A stretch of 64,000 nt of DNA from Thalassovita sp. (GTDB lineage: Bacteria > Pseudomonadota > Alphaproteobacteria > Rhodobacterales > Rhodobacteraceae), in assembly GCF_963691685.1 (NCBI RefSeq), contig NZ_OY829290.1:248001-312000 (forward strand), written 5' to 3'. The notes beneath the pieces were generated by a model. That model did not search any database and had not been told where the DNA came from. It saw nothing but the letters and a program-made list of their open reading frames with translations. Shown piece after piece: positions 35,092 through 43,018 of the stretch. Both the position numbers and the translations under genes were made by a program. Position 1 is the stretch's first letter. Every line of letters begins with the position of its first letter.

Positions 35092-37127
35092 CCGGCTTCA
35101 AGCACAACGTCCAGAAAAGCCGCAGCAAATCTTTCAGCGCGTTTGTCACCCAACAACCGTTCCATCGCAGAAGGGTCCTGCGGCCTCATCTGCGCGACCT
35201 TCGCCAGCAGCGACGCGGAACAGCTGAGCGGCTTATCCAGCCCTTCCGGTCCGCGGCTCAGATCGGCCTGCACTTCCAGCAGACGATCATAAAGCGATCC
35301 GGCCTCACGACCTGCCAGTTTGCGCCGCTGCGGGTGCACGTCTTCGACCGTGCCGGTGATGATGGCAAGGAAATCGGCGCCATAGCGTTCCAGCTTCTTG
35401 GCGCCCACCCCGTTGATCCGCGCCATGCCGTCCAAGTTCGTCGGACGGGTTTCGGCCATTTCGATCAGGGTGCGGTCGTTGAAGATCACATAGGGCGGCA
35501 CGTTGCCGGCTTCGGCCAGCGCCCGACGTTTGGCCTTCAGCGCGGACAGTAGCGGCGCGTCTTCTTCGCTGACCAGCGCCTTAACGGCGGGGCGGCGTTT
35601 GGCTGAGGCGATGCTGTCCTTGCGCAGGGTGATCTTTTCCTGATCGCGCAGGATCGGCAGCGCCGTGTCTGTCATCCGCAGGGCACCGTGGCGTTCGGGA
35701 TCAGGGCGGATCAGGTCATGCCCCATCATCTGCCGGAAAATCGCCTGCCACTGCGGGCGCGTGTAGGCCTTGCCCACCCCAAAGGTCGGCAGATCGTCAT
35801 GCCCCCGGGCGCGGATGCGATCATTGCTGTTGCCCAGCAGGATCTCAATCAGGTGACCGGATCCATACCATTCCTCCGTGCGCAGGATCGCCGACAGGGC
35901 CATACGCACCGGTTGGGTGCCGTCAAACAGCTCTGGCGGATTATCACAGAGGTCACACTTGCCGCAGGTCACCTCAGTCTCCCCAAAATACCCCAGCAGG
36001 TTTTTGCGGCGACATTCCAACGCCTCGGCCAGACCCAACAGCGCGTTCAGCCGCGCGTGATCGGCCATGCGGCGTTCAGGCGGGGCAAGGCCTTCGTCAA
36101 TCTGGTTGCGGCGCAGGCGGATGTCATCGGGGCCAAACAGCGTCAGGGTTTCGGCCGGTCCGCCATCGCGGCCCGCACGACCGATTTCCTGATAATAGGC
36201 TTCGATGGATTTCGGCAGATCCGCATGGGCGACCCAGCGGATATCGGGCTTATCCACCCCCATGCCAAAGGCCACGGTGGCGACCACGATCAGCCCATCC
36301 TCTTTCTGGAACCGCGCTTCGGTGATACGGCGATCCTCGGCTTCCATGCCGCCGTGGTAATGCGCGGCGGCATGGCCGTTTTCGCGCAGGGCGGCGGCCA
36401 GTTTTTCGGTCTTTGAACGGGTGCCGCAATAGACAATGCCAGATTGGCCTTTGCGGGCGGCGGCAAAGTTCAGGATCTGGGTGCGCGGGTTGTTCTTGGC
36501 GGCAAAGGCCAGATGGATGTTGGGCCGGTCAAAGCCGCGCAGAAAGGTTGCGGGCTGTTCGCCATCAAACAGGCGATTGACGATCTCAGCCTGGGTTTCG
36601 GCATCTGCGGTGGCGGTGAAGGCCGCCAGAGGCACGCCAAGCGTGCGCCGCAATTCCCCAATGCGCAGGTAATCCGGGCGGAAATCATGGCCCCATTGGC
36701 TGACGCAATGCGCCTCATCCACGGCGATCAGATTGACGTTGATCCGCCGCAGCATCCCCAGGGCCGACCCGGCGCTCAGCCGTTCCGGCGCGATATAGAG
36801 CAGCTTCAACCGCTCTTCTTCCAGCGCCTGCCAGACCTGATCGGTTTCTTCCTGCGTATTGCCAGAGGTCAGCGCGCCGGCTTCAATCCCGGCTTCGCGC
36901 AGACCACGCACCTGATCGCGCATCAAAGCAATCAGCGGGGAGATCACAACGGTGACCCCATCGCGCATCAGGGCAGGCAATTGGAAACACAGGGATTTGC
37001 CCCCACCCGTGGGCATAATGGCCAGGGTGTTTTGGCCATTGGCAACAGCTTCGACAACCTCTTCCTGCCCGGGGCGGAAGGCGTCAAAGCCAAAATAATC
37101 GCTCAGAAGCGTGGCAGCGCTTGGCAT
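35088..37127 (-). CDS. recQ: ATP-dependent DNA helicase RecQ
   Basis: RecQ is a 3'-5' DNA helicase of recombination and replication-fork repair. The 679-residue protein has Walker A (PTGGGKSLCFQLP), a DEAH box (VDEAHCVSQWGHDFRPDY), an ARGIN finger-like GRAGRDG, a zinc-binding cysteine cluster in the RQC domain (CGKCDLCDNP) and a C-terminal HRDC domain (about residues 520-600). The ATG at 37127 with AGGAAA upstream was chosen; an in-frame TTG at 37139 is an alternative. It precedes yaaA on the same strand. Confidence 0.95.
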   Translation of the reverse strand: MPSAATLLSDYFGFDAFRPGQEEVVEAVANGQNTLAIMPTGGGKSLCFQLPALMRDGVTVVISPLIALMRDQVRGLREAGIEAGALTSGNTQEETDQVWQALEEERLKLLYIAPERLSAGSALGMLRRINVNLIAVDEAHCVSQWGHDFRPDYLRIGELRRTLGVPLAAFTATADAETQAEIVNRLFDGEQPATFLRGFDRPNIHLAFAAKNNPRTQILNFAAARKGQSGIVYCGTRSKTEKLAAALRENGHAAAHYHGGMEAEDRRITEARFQKEDGLIVVATVAFGMGVDKPDIRWVAHADLPKSIEAYYQEIGRAGRDGGPAETLTLFGPDDIRLRRNQIDEGLAPPERRMADHARLNALLGLAEALECRRKNLLGYFGETEVTCGKCDLCDNPPELFDGTQPVRMALSAILRTEEWYGSGHLIEILLGNSNDRIRARGHDDLPTFGVGKAYTRPQWQAIFRQMMGHDLIRPDPERHGALRMTDTALPILRDQEKITLRKDSIASAKRRPAVKALVSEEDAPLLSALKAKRRALAEAGNVPPYVIFNDRTLIEMAETRPTNLDGMARINGVGAKKLERYGADFLAIITGTVEDVHPQRRKLAGREAGSLYDRLLEVQADLSRGPEGLDKPLSCSASLLAKVAQMRPQDPSAMERLLGDKRAERFAAAFLDVVLEAG

Positions 37128-37261
37128 GGTTTCCTGCAAGATTGTCTATATCTGCTCTTGCAGCAGTTTTCCCATACCAAGGCTAGGGGGACAAGCCCGG
37201 AAGACCGGACCTGTCAAATTCATCCGTCACGTGTTGGCGCAGATGCCCGTCGCGCGTCGGC

Positions 37262-37549
37262 TTAATAGAAGGCCGAGATGTTGTTCATCAGAATGATGCG
37301 GATGGCGTAGATGCCGACCAGAACCACCAGCGGCGCCAGATCGATGCCGCTCATCGGGGGCAGAATGCGGCGCACAGGGGTATAGATGGGTTCCAGAATG
37401 CGGTTCAACATGTACCAGATCTGGCCCACCAGCTGCTGCCGGACATTGAGAACCTGAAAGTTGATCAGCCAGGACATGATCACATGGGCGATCAGGAAGA
37501 ACCAAAGAATATCAAGCACCAGCAGAAGGATCTGGATCAGGGACAGCAT
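37262..37549 (-). CDS. YggT family membrane protein
   Basis: The 95-residue protein has two hydrophobic segments (about residues 4-28 and 68-90) around a PIYTPVRRILPP motif typical of YggT. The family is linked to membrane organisation, osmotic stress and, in some bacteria, cell division; its biochemical role is not settled. The start at 37549 was chosen because the conserved protein begins MLSLIQILLL; the longer open frame upstream is antisense to the thioesterase gene. It lies upstream of recQ on the same strand, 134 bases apart. Confidence 0.9.
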   Translation of the reverse strand: MLSLIQILLLVLDILWFFLIAHVIMSWLINFQVLNVRQQLVGQIWYMLNRILEPIYTPVRRILPPMSGIDLAPLVVLVGIYAIRIILMNNISAFY

Positions 37550-37665
37550 AGGCGGGACCTCAAATTGAACGTTCCGACAAGAGGTAAGCGCCAGAAGCCT
37601 CTGGTGCAAGTCTGCAGCGCATGTTGACGCGGGGTTTTGGTTGACCTTGGTGGAATTAAGGTAAA

Positions 37666-37678
37666 CTGAACGGTTCAG
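37666..37678. promoter_or_regulatory. CTGAAC-G-GTTCAG palindrome before the thioesterase gene
   Basis: A perfect 13-base dyad lies 33 bases upstream of the thioesterase ATG and just downstream of a TTGACC hexamer (37641). Palindromes of this type are used by TetR-family repressors. No regulator gene is adjacent. Confidence 0.4.
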
Positions 37679-37711
37679 AAATCTTCCTCCCGTCGTAACA
37701 GGACCTGCCGC

Positions 37712-38242
37712 ATGTACCCCTTTCTGCGCCTGATCAAAGAATTCGTGAAGTTCCGCAACGCCACCCCGCTGGAGTTCAATGACACTCATATCTCGCACCA
37801 CCGGGTCTGGCCCTGGGATATCGATCAGTTCCTGGAGCTGAACAATGGCCGTACCCTGATGCTTTATGATCTGGGCCGCTTCACCATGGGGATGCGCGCG
37901 GGTTTGATGAAGTCGCTGCGCCGCAATGGCTGGGGCTTGGCCGTGGCCGGTGTGTGTGTGCGCTATCGCCGCCGGTTGCGTCCGTTTGAACGGTTTGAGA
38001 TGCGCACCAAAGGGCTGGGCTGGGACGATCGGTTTTTCTACATCGATCAGCAGATCTGGAAAGAAAATGGCGAATGCGCCAACCATGCGGTCTTCCGCAC
38101 GGCGGTCACCGATCGCAATGGCATGATCTCCCCCGAGGCGGTGCGGCTGGATGTCGGATCTGAGGCCGCCAATCAGGAGCTGCCGGATTGGGTCAAACAG
38201 TGGCTCGCCGCTGAGGACAGCCGCCCCTGGCCGCCGCAATAA
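37712..38242 (+). CDS. Acyl-CoA thioesterase family protein (hot-dog fold)
   Basis: The 176-residue protein contains WPWDIDQFLELNNGRTL, the active-site region of 4HBT-type thioesterases, and a central strand with YRRRLRPFERFEMRT. These enzymes hydrolyse acyl-CoA or acyl-ACP thioesters in the cytoplasm. The substrate is unknown. It is divergent from yggT, and a palindromic candidate operator lies just upstream. It is followed at 126 bases by an MFS transporter gene. Confidence 0.82.
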   Translation: MYPFLRLIKEFVKFRNATPLEFNDTHISHHRVWPWDIDQFLELNNGRTLMLYDLGRFTMGMRAGLMKSLRRNGWGLAVAGVCVRYRRRLRPFERFEMRTKGLGWDDRFFYIDQQIWKENGECANHAVFRTAVTDRNGMISPEAVRLDVGSEAANQELPDWVKQWLAAEDSRPWPPQ

Positions 38243-38368
38243 GGCGGCTGACACCGCCCGCCCCCTTCCCCTAAGGGCAGGGCGGTTCAGTCCAAGATAG
38301 ACTTGCCAGCGTTACATTGCGCCTGCCATAACCCCACTGGGGAAGAGAGAATTTTTAAGGGGCGAGTC

Positions 38369-39721
38369 ATGCGCAAGCGCATTTGGGGATGGTTTTTCTT
38401 TGACTGGGCGTCACAGCCTTACAACACACTTCTGATTACTTTCATTTTTGCACCATACGTTCAGGAATTGATCGGTGATGGGGCAGAGGCACAGGCGGCC
38501 TGGGGCTTTGGCATTGCTGCCGCCGGTTTTGTCATTGCATTGCTGGCGCCGATCCTTGGCGCGCTGGCGGATGCGGGGGGCAATCGCCTACGCTGGATCT
38601 GGGGCTTTTCGCTGATGTATGTGATCGGCTCCTTCGGGCTGTGGTTCGCCGCGCCGGGCAGTTTTGATCTGACCACAACCCTGTTCCTGTTTGCAATTGG
38701 CATGATCGGGATGGAGTTTGCGACGATTTTCACTAACTCCATGCTGCCGGATCTGGGCAGCAAAGAAGAGATCGGCAAAATCTCAGGCAATGGCTGGGCC
38801 TTTGGCTATCTGGGCGGCTTGGTCGCGCTGGTGGTGATGCTGGTGTTCTTTGCCGAAAGCGCAGCAACCGGAAAAACCTTTGTGGGCCTGTCCCCGGCGC
38901 TGGGTCTGGACGCCGAAGCGCGTGAAGGCACCCGTTTTGTCGGGCCGCTGACCGCGATCTGGTACTTCGTCTTTATGATCCCGTTTTTCCTTTGGGTGCG
39001 CGATCCCAAACCAGCCAAAGCGGCAAAAGGCGCTGTCAAAGGCGCGCTGACCAGTCTGGCCGGCACGCTGAAAGGCCTGCCACAGACGCCATCGCTTTTT
39101 GCCTATCTGGGCAGTTCGATGTTCTACCGGGATGCGCTGAACGGCATGTACACCTTCGGCGGCATCTACGCGGCCGGTGTGCTGAAGTGGAGCGTTGTGG
39201 ATACCGGTATCTTCGGCATTCTGGCGATCATCTCAGGCGCGATTTTTGCCTGGGTCGGGGGCCGCGCTGACGCGCGCTTTGGTCCCAAGCCGGTGATCAC
39301 GGTCTGTATTCTGGTGCTGAGCTTCGTTGCGATCTCAATCGTTTTTGTGTCACGCGACAGCGTCTATGGCGTCCCGGTTGCGGAGGGCTCAAAACTGCCA
39401 GACATCGCCTTTTATGTGCTGGGGGCGCTGATCGGTGCCGCGGGTGGTGTGATCCAATCGGCCAGCCGGACCATGATGGTGCGTCAGGCCAATCCCGAAA
39501 AGATGGCGGAAAGCTTCGGTCTTTATGCCTTGGCGGGCAAAGCGACCTCGTTCCTGGCGCCGGCGCTGATTGGGGTGGCAACCGCAGCGACGGGCAGCCA
39601 GCAACTTGGCGTTTCTCCGCTTATCGCGCTTTTCCTTTTGGGTCTGATCTTGCTACGCTGGGTGAAACCAGAAGGGGACCAACCCGCATGGCAAGACCAG
39701 TCAGAAAACGCGCCGGGCTGA
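38369..39721 (+). CDS. MFS transporter, UMF1/Atg22-like
   Basis: The 450-residue protein has about twelve membrane segments and begins MRKRIWGWFFFDWASQPYNT, the signature start of UMF1-type transporters. The start at 38369 has TAAGGGG upstream and places this motif at the N-terminus; an in-frame codon at 38303 adds an unconserved 22 residues. Relatives of Atg22 export amino acids, but the substrate of the bacterial proteins is not known. Its 3' end overlaps the mepA start by 34 bases. Confidence 0.88.
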   Translation: MRKRIWGWFFFDWASQPYNTLLITFIFAPYVQELIGDGAEAQAAWGFGIAAAGFVIALLAPILGALADAGGNRLRWIWGFSLMYVIGSFGLWFAAPGSFDLTTTLFLFAIGMIGMEFATIFTNSMLPDLGSKEEIGKISGNGWAFGYLGGLVALVVMLVFFAESAATGKTFVGLSPALGLDAEAREGTRFVGPLTAIWYFVFMIPFFLWVRDPKPAKAAKGAVKGALTSLAGTLKGLPQTPSLFAYLGSSMFYRDALNGMYTFGGIYAAGVLKWSVVDTGIFGILAIISGAIFAWVGGRADARFGPKPVITVCILVLSFVAISIVFVSRDSVYGVPVAEGSKLPDIAFYVLGALIGAAGGVIQSASRTMMVRQANPEKMAESFGLYALAGKATSFLAPALIGVATAATGSQQLGVSPLIALFLLGLILLRWVKPEGDQPAWQDQSENAPG

Positions 39722-40635
39722 TCACGGGGCTGATCGCACTTACCGCAGTCCTCGCCGCCTGTATGGGCGGCGAGGACCGTCAGGTGACCCTTGCCAGTCA
39801 GCAGGAAATCCCCGCCGAAATGCGGAAAGTGCCCGCCAAACAGCTGTTTGGGGCAAAGGCACAAGGATCGCAGCAGGCACCAAAACCCCATGGCGGCTAC
39901 GCCAATGGCTGTATCGCCGGGGCAGAGGAACTGCCTGAAACTGGGCCCACTTGGCAAGCAATGCGGCTCAGCCGCAACCGCAATTGGGGCCATCCTGACA
40001 CCATCGATTTTCTGAAAGACCTTTCAGCTAAGGCCGCCACCCTGCCGGGGTGGGAGGGGCTTTATATCGGTGACATCAGCCAACCAAGGGGCGGCCCGAT
40101 GCTCAGCGGTCACCGCAGTCACCAATTGGGGCTGGATGCGGATATCTGGATGCTGCCGCCCACCCGTCTGGACCTGACGGTGGCGGAGCGGGAAAACATT
40201 TCCTCCATTTCGCTGCGCCGGGCTAAGGGCGCTTATGTGAACGGCTTCTGGACTGCCCAGCATCAAGAGGTGCTGAAAGCCGCGGCCTCTGACCCGCGGG
40301 TTGCCCGGATCTTTGTCTTCCCGGGCGCCAAGGTGCAGATGTGCAAAGATGCCAAAGGCGATCGCAGCTGGCTGCGCAAGATCCGGCCCTGGTGGGGGCA
40401 TCACTATCATTTCCACGTGCGCCTCTCCTGCCCGAAGGGTGTGAAAGGCTGCAAAAACCAGGCGCCCATTCCTGCAGGCGATGGCTGTGAAGCAGCAGAA
40501 AGCTGGGTGCAGGACATTCTGAACCCGCCGCCCCCGCCGCCGGTTGATCCCAATGCGCCGAAACCCAAGCCCCGAAAAGAACTCACAATGGCGAGCTTGC
40601 CTGCCCAATGCGTAAACGTTTTGCAATCACGCTAG
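39688..40635 (+). CDS. mepA: Penicillin-insensitive murein endopeptidase MepA, predicted lipoprotein
   Basis: MepA cuts D-alanyl-meso-diaminopimelate cross-links in peptidoglycan. The 315-residue protein has an N-terminal lipoprotein signal with the lipobox LAAC near residue 25, so it is probably tethered to a membrane. The M74 zinc motifs are present: SGHRSHQLGLDADIW and WWGHHYHFHVRLSCP. The C-terminus is proline-rich. It starts 34 bases inside the MFS gene with its own GAAGGGG site, and its own end overlaps the next gene by 28 bases, so three genes are tightly packed. Confidence 0.92.
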   Translation: MARPVRKRAGLITGLIALTAVLAACMGGEDRQVTLASQQEIPAEMRKVPAKQLFGAKAQGSQQAPKPHGGYANGCIAGAEELPETGPTWQAMRLSRNRNWGHPDTIDFLKDLSAKAATLPGWEGLYIGDISQPRGGPMLSGHRSHQLGLDADIWMLPPTRLDLTVAERENISSISLRRAKGAYVNGFWTAQHQEVLKAAASDPRVARIFVFPGAKVQMCKDAKGDRSWLRKIRPWWGHHYHFHVRLSCPKGVKGCKNQAPIPAGDGCEAAESWVQDILNPPPPPPVDPNAPKPKPRKELTMASLPAQCVNVLQSR

Positions 40636-41546
40636 CGGCGCTGATCGGGCTGGCCTTCACGTTTGCGGGCAGTGCACAGACCTTTTCCAAGCTGCAGTTC
40701 GAATCGCGGGTTGTCTGGAAAGAAAAGTTTGCTGGTTTCGGTGGGCTGTCCGCGCTGGAACTGGCGGATAACGGCCGTGATTTTCTGGCGCTGACGGATC
40801 GGATGATCCTGCTGCAGGGGCGTCTGAGCCGCGAAAACGGCCGGATCTCCGGGGTGCAGCTGCTGCGCCATGAGCCGTTGAACCTGCCCAAGGGGATGAC
40901 CCTGAAAGCGCGGCACCGCGATTCCGAAGGCCTGGCGTTGCGCCCGGATGGGACGCTGTTTGTCAGCACCGAACGGCTGAACCAGATCTGGCGGTATGAG
41001 CGCGCCTTTGGGGCCGCTAAACAGCTGCCGCAACACCCCGATTTTCGCAAGTTCTATGGCAATGCCGGGATGGAGGCACTGGCGATTGATCGGCGCGGTC
41101 AGATCTACACCGTGCCTGAATCCAGCCCGAGGAACCGCGATGGCCTGCCGCTTTATCGTTTGACGTCAAATGGATGGCAGATCCTATACTTCATCGAGCC
41201 GGTGGATGGCTTTGACCCTGTCGCGGCGGACTTTGGCCCGGATGGTAAGTTTTACCTGCTGGAGCGTAAGTTCAGCGGCATCGGCTTTCGCAGCCAGTTG
41301 CGCCGTTTTGACCTTGGCGCCTTTGACCCGGTTGGGGAGCGTCTGCTGACCACTGCTGTGGGTCGGCATGACAACCTTGAAGGCCTGTCCGTCTGGCGCG
41401 ATGACGCCGGGCAGATCCGTCTGACGATGGTGGCGGATGATAACTTCAAGTTCTTTCAGACTAGCGAAATCGTCGAATATGTCCTGACGGAACCCAAGGC
41501 CCAAAGCGCCGTCAAACCCCTTGCCAAGCCGGTTGCGAGCCTTTAA
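40608..41546 (+). CDS. Esterase-like activity of phytase family protein, exported
   Basis: The 312-residue protein has a signal peptide (about residues 1-21). Its beta-propeller-like repeats match the phytase-like esterase family: GLSALELADNGRDFLALTD, DSEGLALRPDG, DNLEGLSVW. The true substrate is unknown. It starts inside the mepA tail (28-base overlap). A hairpin CCCTTT/AAAGGG follows at 41558-41574 without a proper T tract. Confidence 0.85.
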   Translation: MRKRFAITLAALIGLAFTFAGSAQTFSKLQFESRVVWKEKFAGFGGLSALELADNGRDFLALTDRMILLQGRLSRENGRISGVQLLRHEPLNLPKGMTLKARHRDSEGLALRPDGTLFVSTERLNQIWRYERAFGAAKQLPQHPDFRKFYGNAGMEALAIDRRGQIYTVPESSPRNRDGLPLYRLTSNGWQILYFIEPVDGFDPVAADFGPDGKFYLLERKFSGIGFRSQLRRFDLGAFDPVGERLLTTAVGRHDNLEGLSVWRDDAGQIRLTMVADDNFKFFQTSEIVEYVLTEPKAQSAVKPLAKPVASL

Positions 41547-41612
41547 ACGCCGCCCGTCCCTTTATGAAAAAGGGGCCAAGTCGCCGCTACCTTGTCAAAA
41601 CGGAAAACTGAC

Positions 41613-42245
41613 ATGAACAAATATCTCCCTGGCATTTTTGCCATGGCGGCCGTTGTTGTCGCCTCAAACATCCTGGTGCAATTCCTGTACGGCCAATGGC
41701 TGACCTGGGGCGCCTTTACCTATCCGATCGCATTCCTCGTCACTGACGTGATGAACCGCGTCTATGGCGTGGGCCCGGCCCGTCGCGTTGTTGTCGCCGG
41801 TTTCATCGTTGGCGTGATCTGTTCGCTCATCGGCACGCAGATCATGCTGCAGGGCGATGGCTACACCTACCCGGCGGTCACGCTGCGGGTGGCCATTGGA
41901 TCCGGCACCGCCTTCCTGGTGGCACAGCTGACCGACGTTGCGATCTTCAACCGCCTGCGCGAAGGCGCATGGTGGCGGGCACCTCTGGCCTCGACTTTGA
42001 TCGGCTCGTCGCTGGACACCGCGATTTTCTTCACCATTGCCTTCTCGGGCGCGCTGACCTTCATCGAGCCGGTCAATGATGTGTCCTGGGCCGGTGAAAT
42101 GCTGCCGATGCTGGGCGCAGGTCCGGTTGCGCCGCTCTGGGTGTCGCTAGGTTTCGCGGACTGGTTGGTGAAACTGTCGCTGGCTTTGCTGGCACTTGTG
42201 CCATTTCGCATCATCGTGGGGTCGCTTACTGCACGCACCACATGA
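41613..42245 (+). CDS. Queuosine precursor transporter (VUT/YhhQ family)
   Basis: The 210-residue protein has about six membrane segments and family motifs including AFTYPIAFLVTDVMNRVYG and IGSSLDTAIFFTIAF. YhhQ-type proteins import 7-cyano-7-deazaguanine or 7-aminomethyl-7-deazaguanine for queuosine modification of tRNA. The ATG at 41613 was chosen over a TTG at 41592 because the conserved MNKYLPG start fits the family. The candidate RNA unit before arfB begins just downstream. Confidence 0.9.
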   Translation: MNKYLPGIFAMAAVVVASNILVQFLYGQWLTWGAFTYPIAFLVTDVMNRVYGVGPARRVVVAGFIVGVICSLIGTQIMLQGDGYTYPAVTLRVAIGSGTAFLVAQLTDVAIFNRLREGAWWRAPLASTLIGSSLDTAIFFTIAFSGALTFIEPVNDVSWAGEMLPMLGAGPVAPLWVSLGFADWLVKLSLALLALVPFRIIVGSLTARTT

Positions 42246-42252
42246 TTTTGTT

Positions 42253-42258
42253 TTGACA
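42253..42258 (+). promoter_or_regulatory. TTGACA -35 element of the RNA unit upstream of arfB
   Basis: A consensus TTGACA sits just after the transporter stop. No good -10 hexamer is found at 16-18 bases, so only the -35 is supported; a start near 42285-42295 is a guess. Confidence 0.35.
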
Positions 42259-42315
42259 TTGAGCAAATCTGTGTCACGCTGAGGTTATCCAAAACTTCAG
42301 AAAGGAGGTGCTCTA

Positions 42316-42372
42316 GTGTCTAATGGGATCATGGAGAACGGTATCGGGACAATTCTGGAGGATCGGAGCTGA
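42316..42372 (+). CDS. 18-residue leader peptide ORF in the arfB upstream RNA
   Basis: GTG at 42316 lies six bases after a near-perfect AAAGGAGGTG and opens an 18-codon frame, MSNGIMENGIGTILEDRS, ending in TGA at 42370-42372. The spacing is ideal and the Shine-Dalgarno far stronger than that of arfB. An internal ATG at 42331 is an alternative start. The peptide resembles nothing I know; it may matter only because ribosomes on it alter RNA folding. Confidence 0.5.
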   Translation: MSNGIMENGIGTILEDRS

Positions 42373-42445
42373 GGCAACCCTTGGCTTATGAGCCGCTGGA
42401 GTTGGTAGGAACCTAACCGGACCACCTCCTTCAACCCTTGGGGTC

Positions 42446-42478
42446 GGGCCTGTCACCAGGTGCGGCCCTTTTCTTTTG
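42446..42478 (+). terminator. Terminator or attenuator hairpin before arfB
   Basis: GGGCC (42446-42450) pairs with GGCCC (42464-42468), with an inner CCTG/CAGG pairing, and CTTTTCTTTT follows. It lies between the leader ORF and arfB, so read-through would be needed if arfB has no promoter of its own. Confidence 0.75.
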
Positions 42479-42519
42479 CCTCTCTTTCTTTTTGCGGCCG
42501 GATCGACGATTTAAGGCTC

Positions 42520-42942
42520 ATGTTACGTGTCACCGACGAAATCAGCATCGCCGACTGGGAGTTGAGCGAACAGTTCATCCGGGCCTCGGGCCCCGGTGGG
42601 CAGAACGTCAATAAGGTCTCGACCGCGGTCGAATTGCGCTTTGAGGCTGAGCGGTCGCCCAATCTGCCCGGTCCTGTGAAGGCACGCCTGAAGCGGCTGG
42701 CGGGGCGGCGCTGGACCAAAGATGGTGCCGTAATCCTGTTTTGTGATGAAACCCGCAGTCAGGCGCGCAATCGCGATCTGGTGCGGGAACGGCTGGTGGA
42801 GCTGATCGAAAAAGCCACCCATCGCCCGAAACGCCGCATTCCCACCAAACCCACCAAGGGCAGCCAACGCCGCCGGATTGAGGCCAAGAAACAACGCGGT
42901 GAGGTCAAAGCCCTGCGCGGTAAGGTATCTGGCAGCGAATAA
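42520..42942 (+). CDS. arfB: Alternative ribosome-rescue factor ArfB (YaeJ)
   Basis: ArfB enters stalled ribosomes and hydrolyses the peptidyl-tRNA without a stop codon. The 140-residue protein has the catalytic GGQ at residues 26-28 (SGPGGQNVNKVST). A lysine- and arginine-rich C-terminal tail (about 105-138) binds the empty mRNA channel. The length is normal for ArfB and too short for release factors. The ATG at 42520 with AAGG upstream was preferred to an in-frame codon at 42460 that lies in the terminator. It stands behind the structured RNA unit at 42290-42478. Confidence 0.93.
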   Translation: MLRVTDEISIADWELSEQFIRASGPGGQNVNKVSTAVELRFEAERSPNLPGPVKARLKRLAGRRWTKDGAVILFCDETRSQARNRDLVRERLVELIEKATHRPKRRIPTKPTKGSQRRRIEAKKQRGEVKALRGKVSGSE

Positions 42943-43018
42943 GCCCAGCTTGATCCGCGTGCAGCGTAGGTAAATCTACGGTCTGTTCCTGTTGCCGTCA
43001 CAGGCGCATAGTGCCGGA

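Larger units (their letters stand above)
42290..42478 (+). ncRNA. Candidate structured RNA or attenuator leader with SD/anti-SD pairing, upstream of arfB
   Basis: The 273-base gap between the transporter gene and arfB holds a compact unit. It starts with a Shine-Dalgarno (AAGGAGGTG, 42302-42310) and an 18-codon ORF, then a GGCT/AGCC hairpin (42383-42394). Next comes a segment (about 42400-42431) that recalls helix 45 and the tail of 16S rRNA: GGTAGGAACCTAACC followed by CACCTCCTT (42423-42431). The last nine bases are the exact complement of the Shine-Dalgarno. A terminator hairpin with T tract ends it at about 42446-42478. It may be a free small RNA or an attenuator for arfB, whose ATG is 42 bases beyond. 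The ends are approximate and I know no named family that fits. Confidence 0.6.

Noticed and set aside
41547..41612. preQ1 riboswitch before the queuosine precursor transporter
   Set aside because: The 66-base gap has only a CCCTTT/AAAGGG hairpin and no preQ1-type pseudoknot features.
42316..42478. tmRNA, 6S RNA, SRP RNA or SAM-type riboswitch at the arfB upstream region
   Set aside because: The conserved cores of these RNAs (tag frame and tRNA-like ends, central bubble, SRP tetraloop, SAM-II pseudoknot) were not recognised by eye.
42973..43018. TTG at 42992 as start of the second MFS transporter
   Set aside because: The conserved part of the protein begins just after the ATG at 43019, and the TTG lacks a ribosome binding site.
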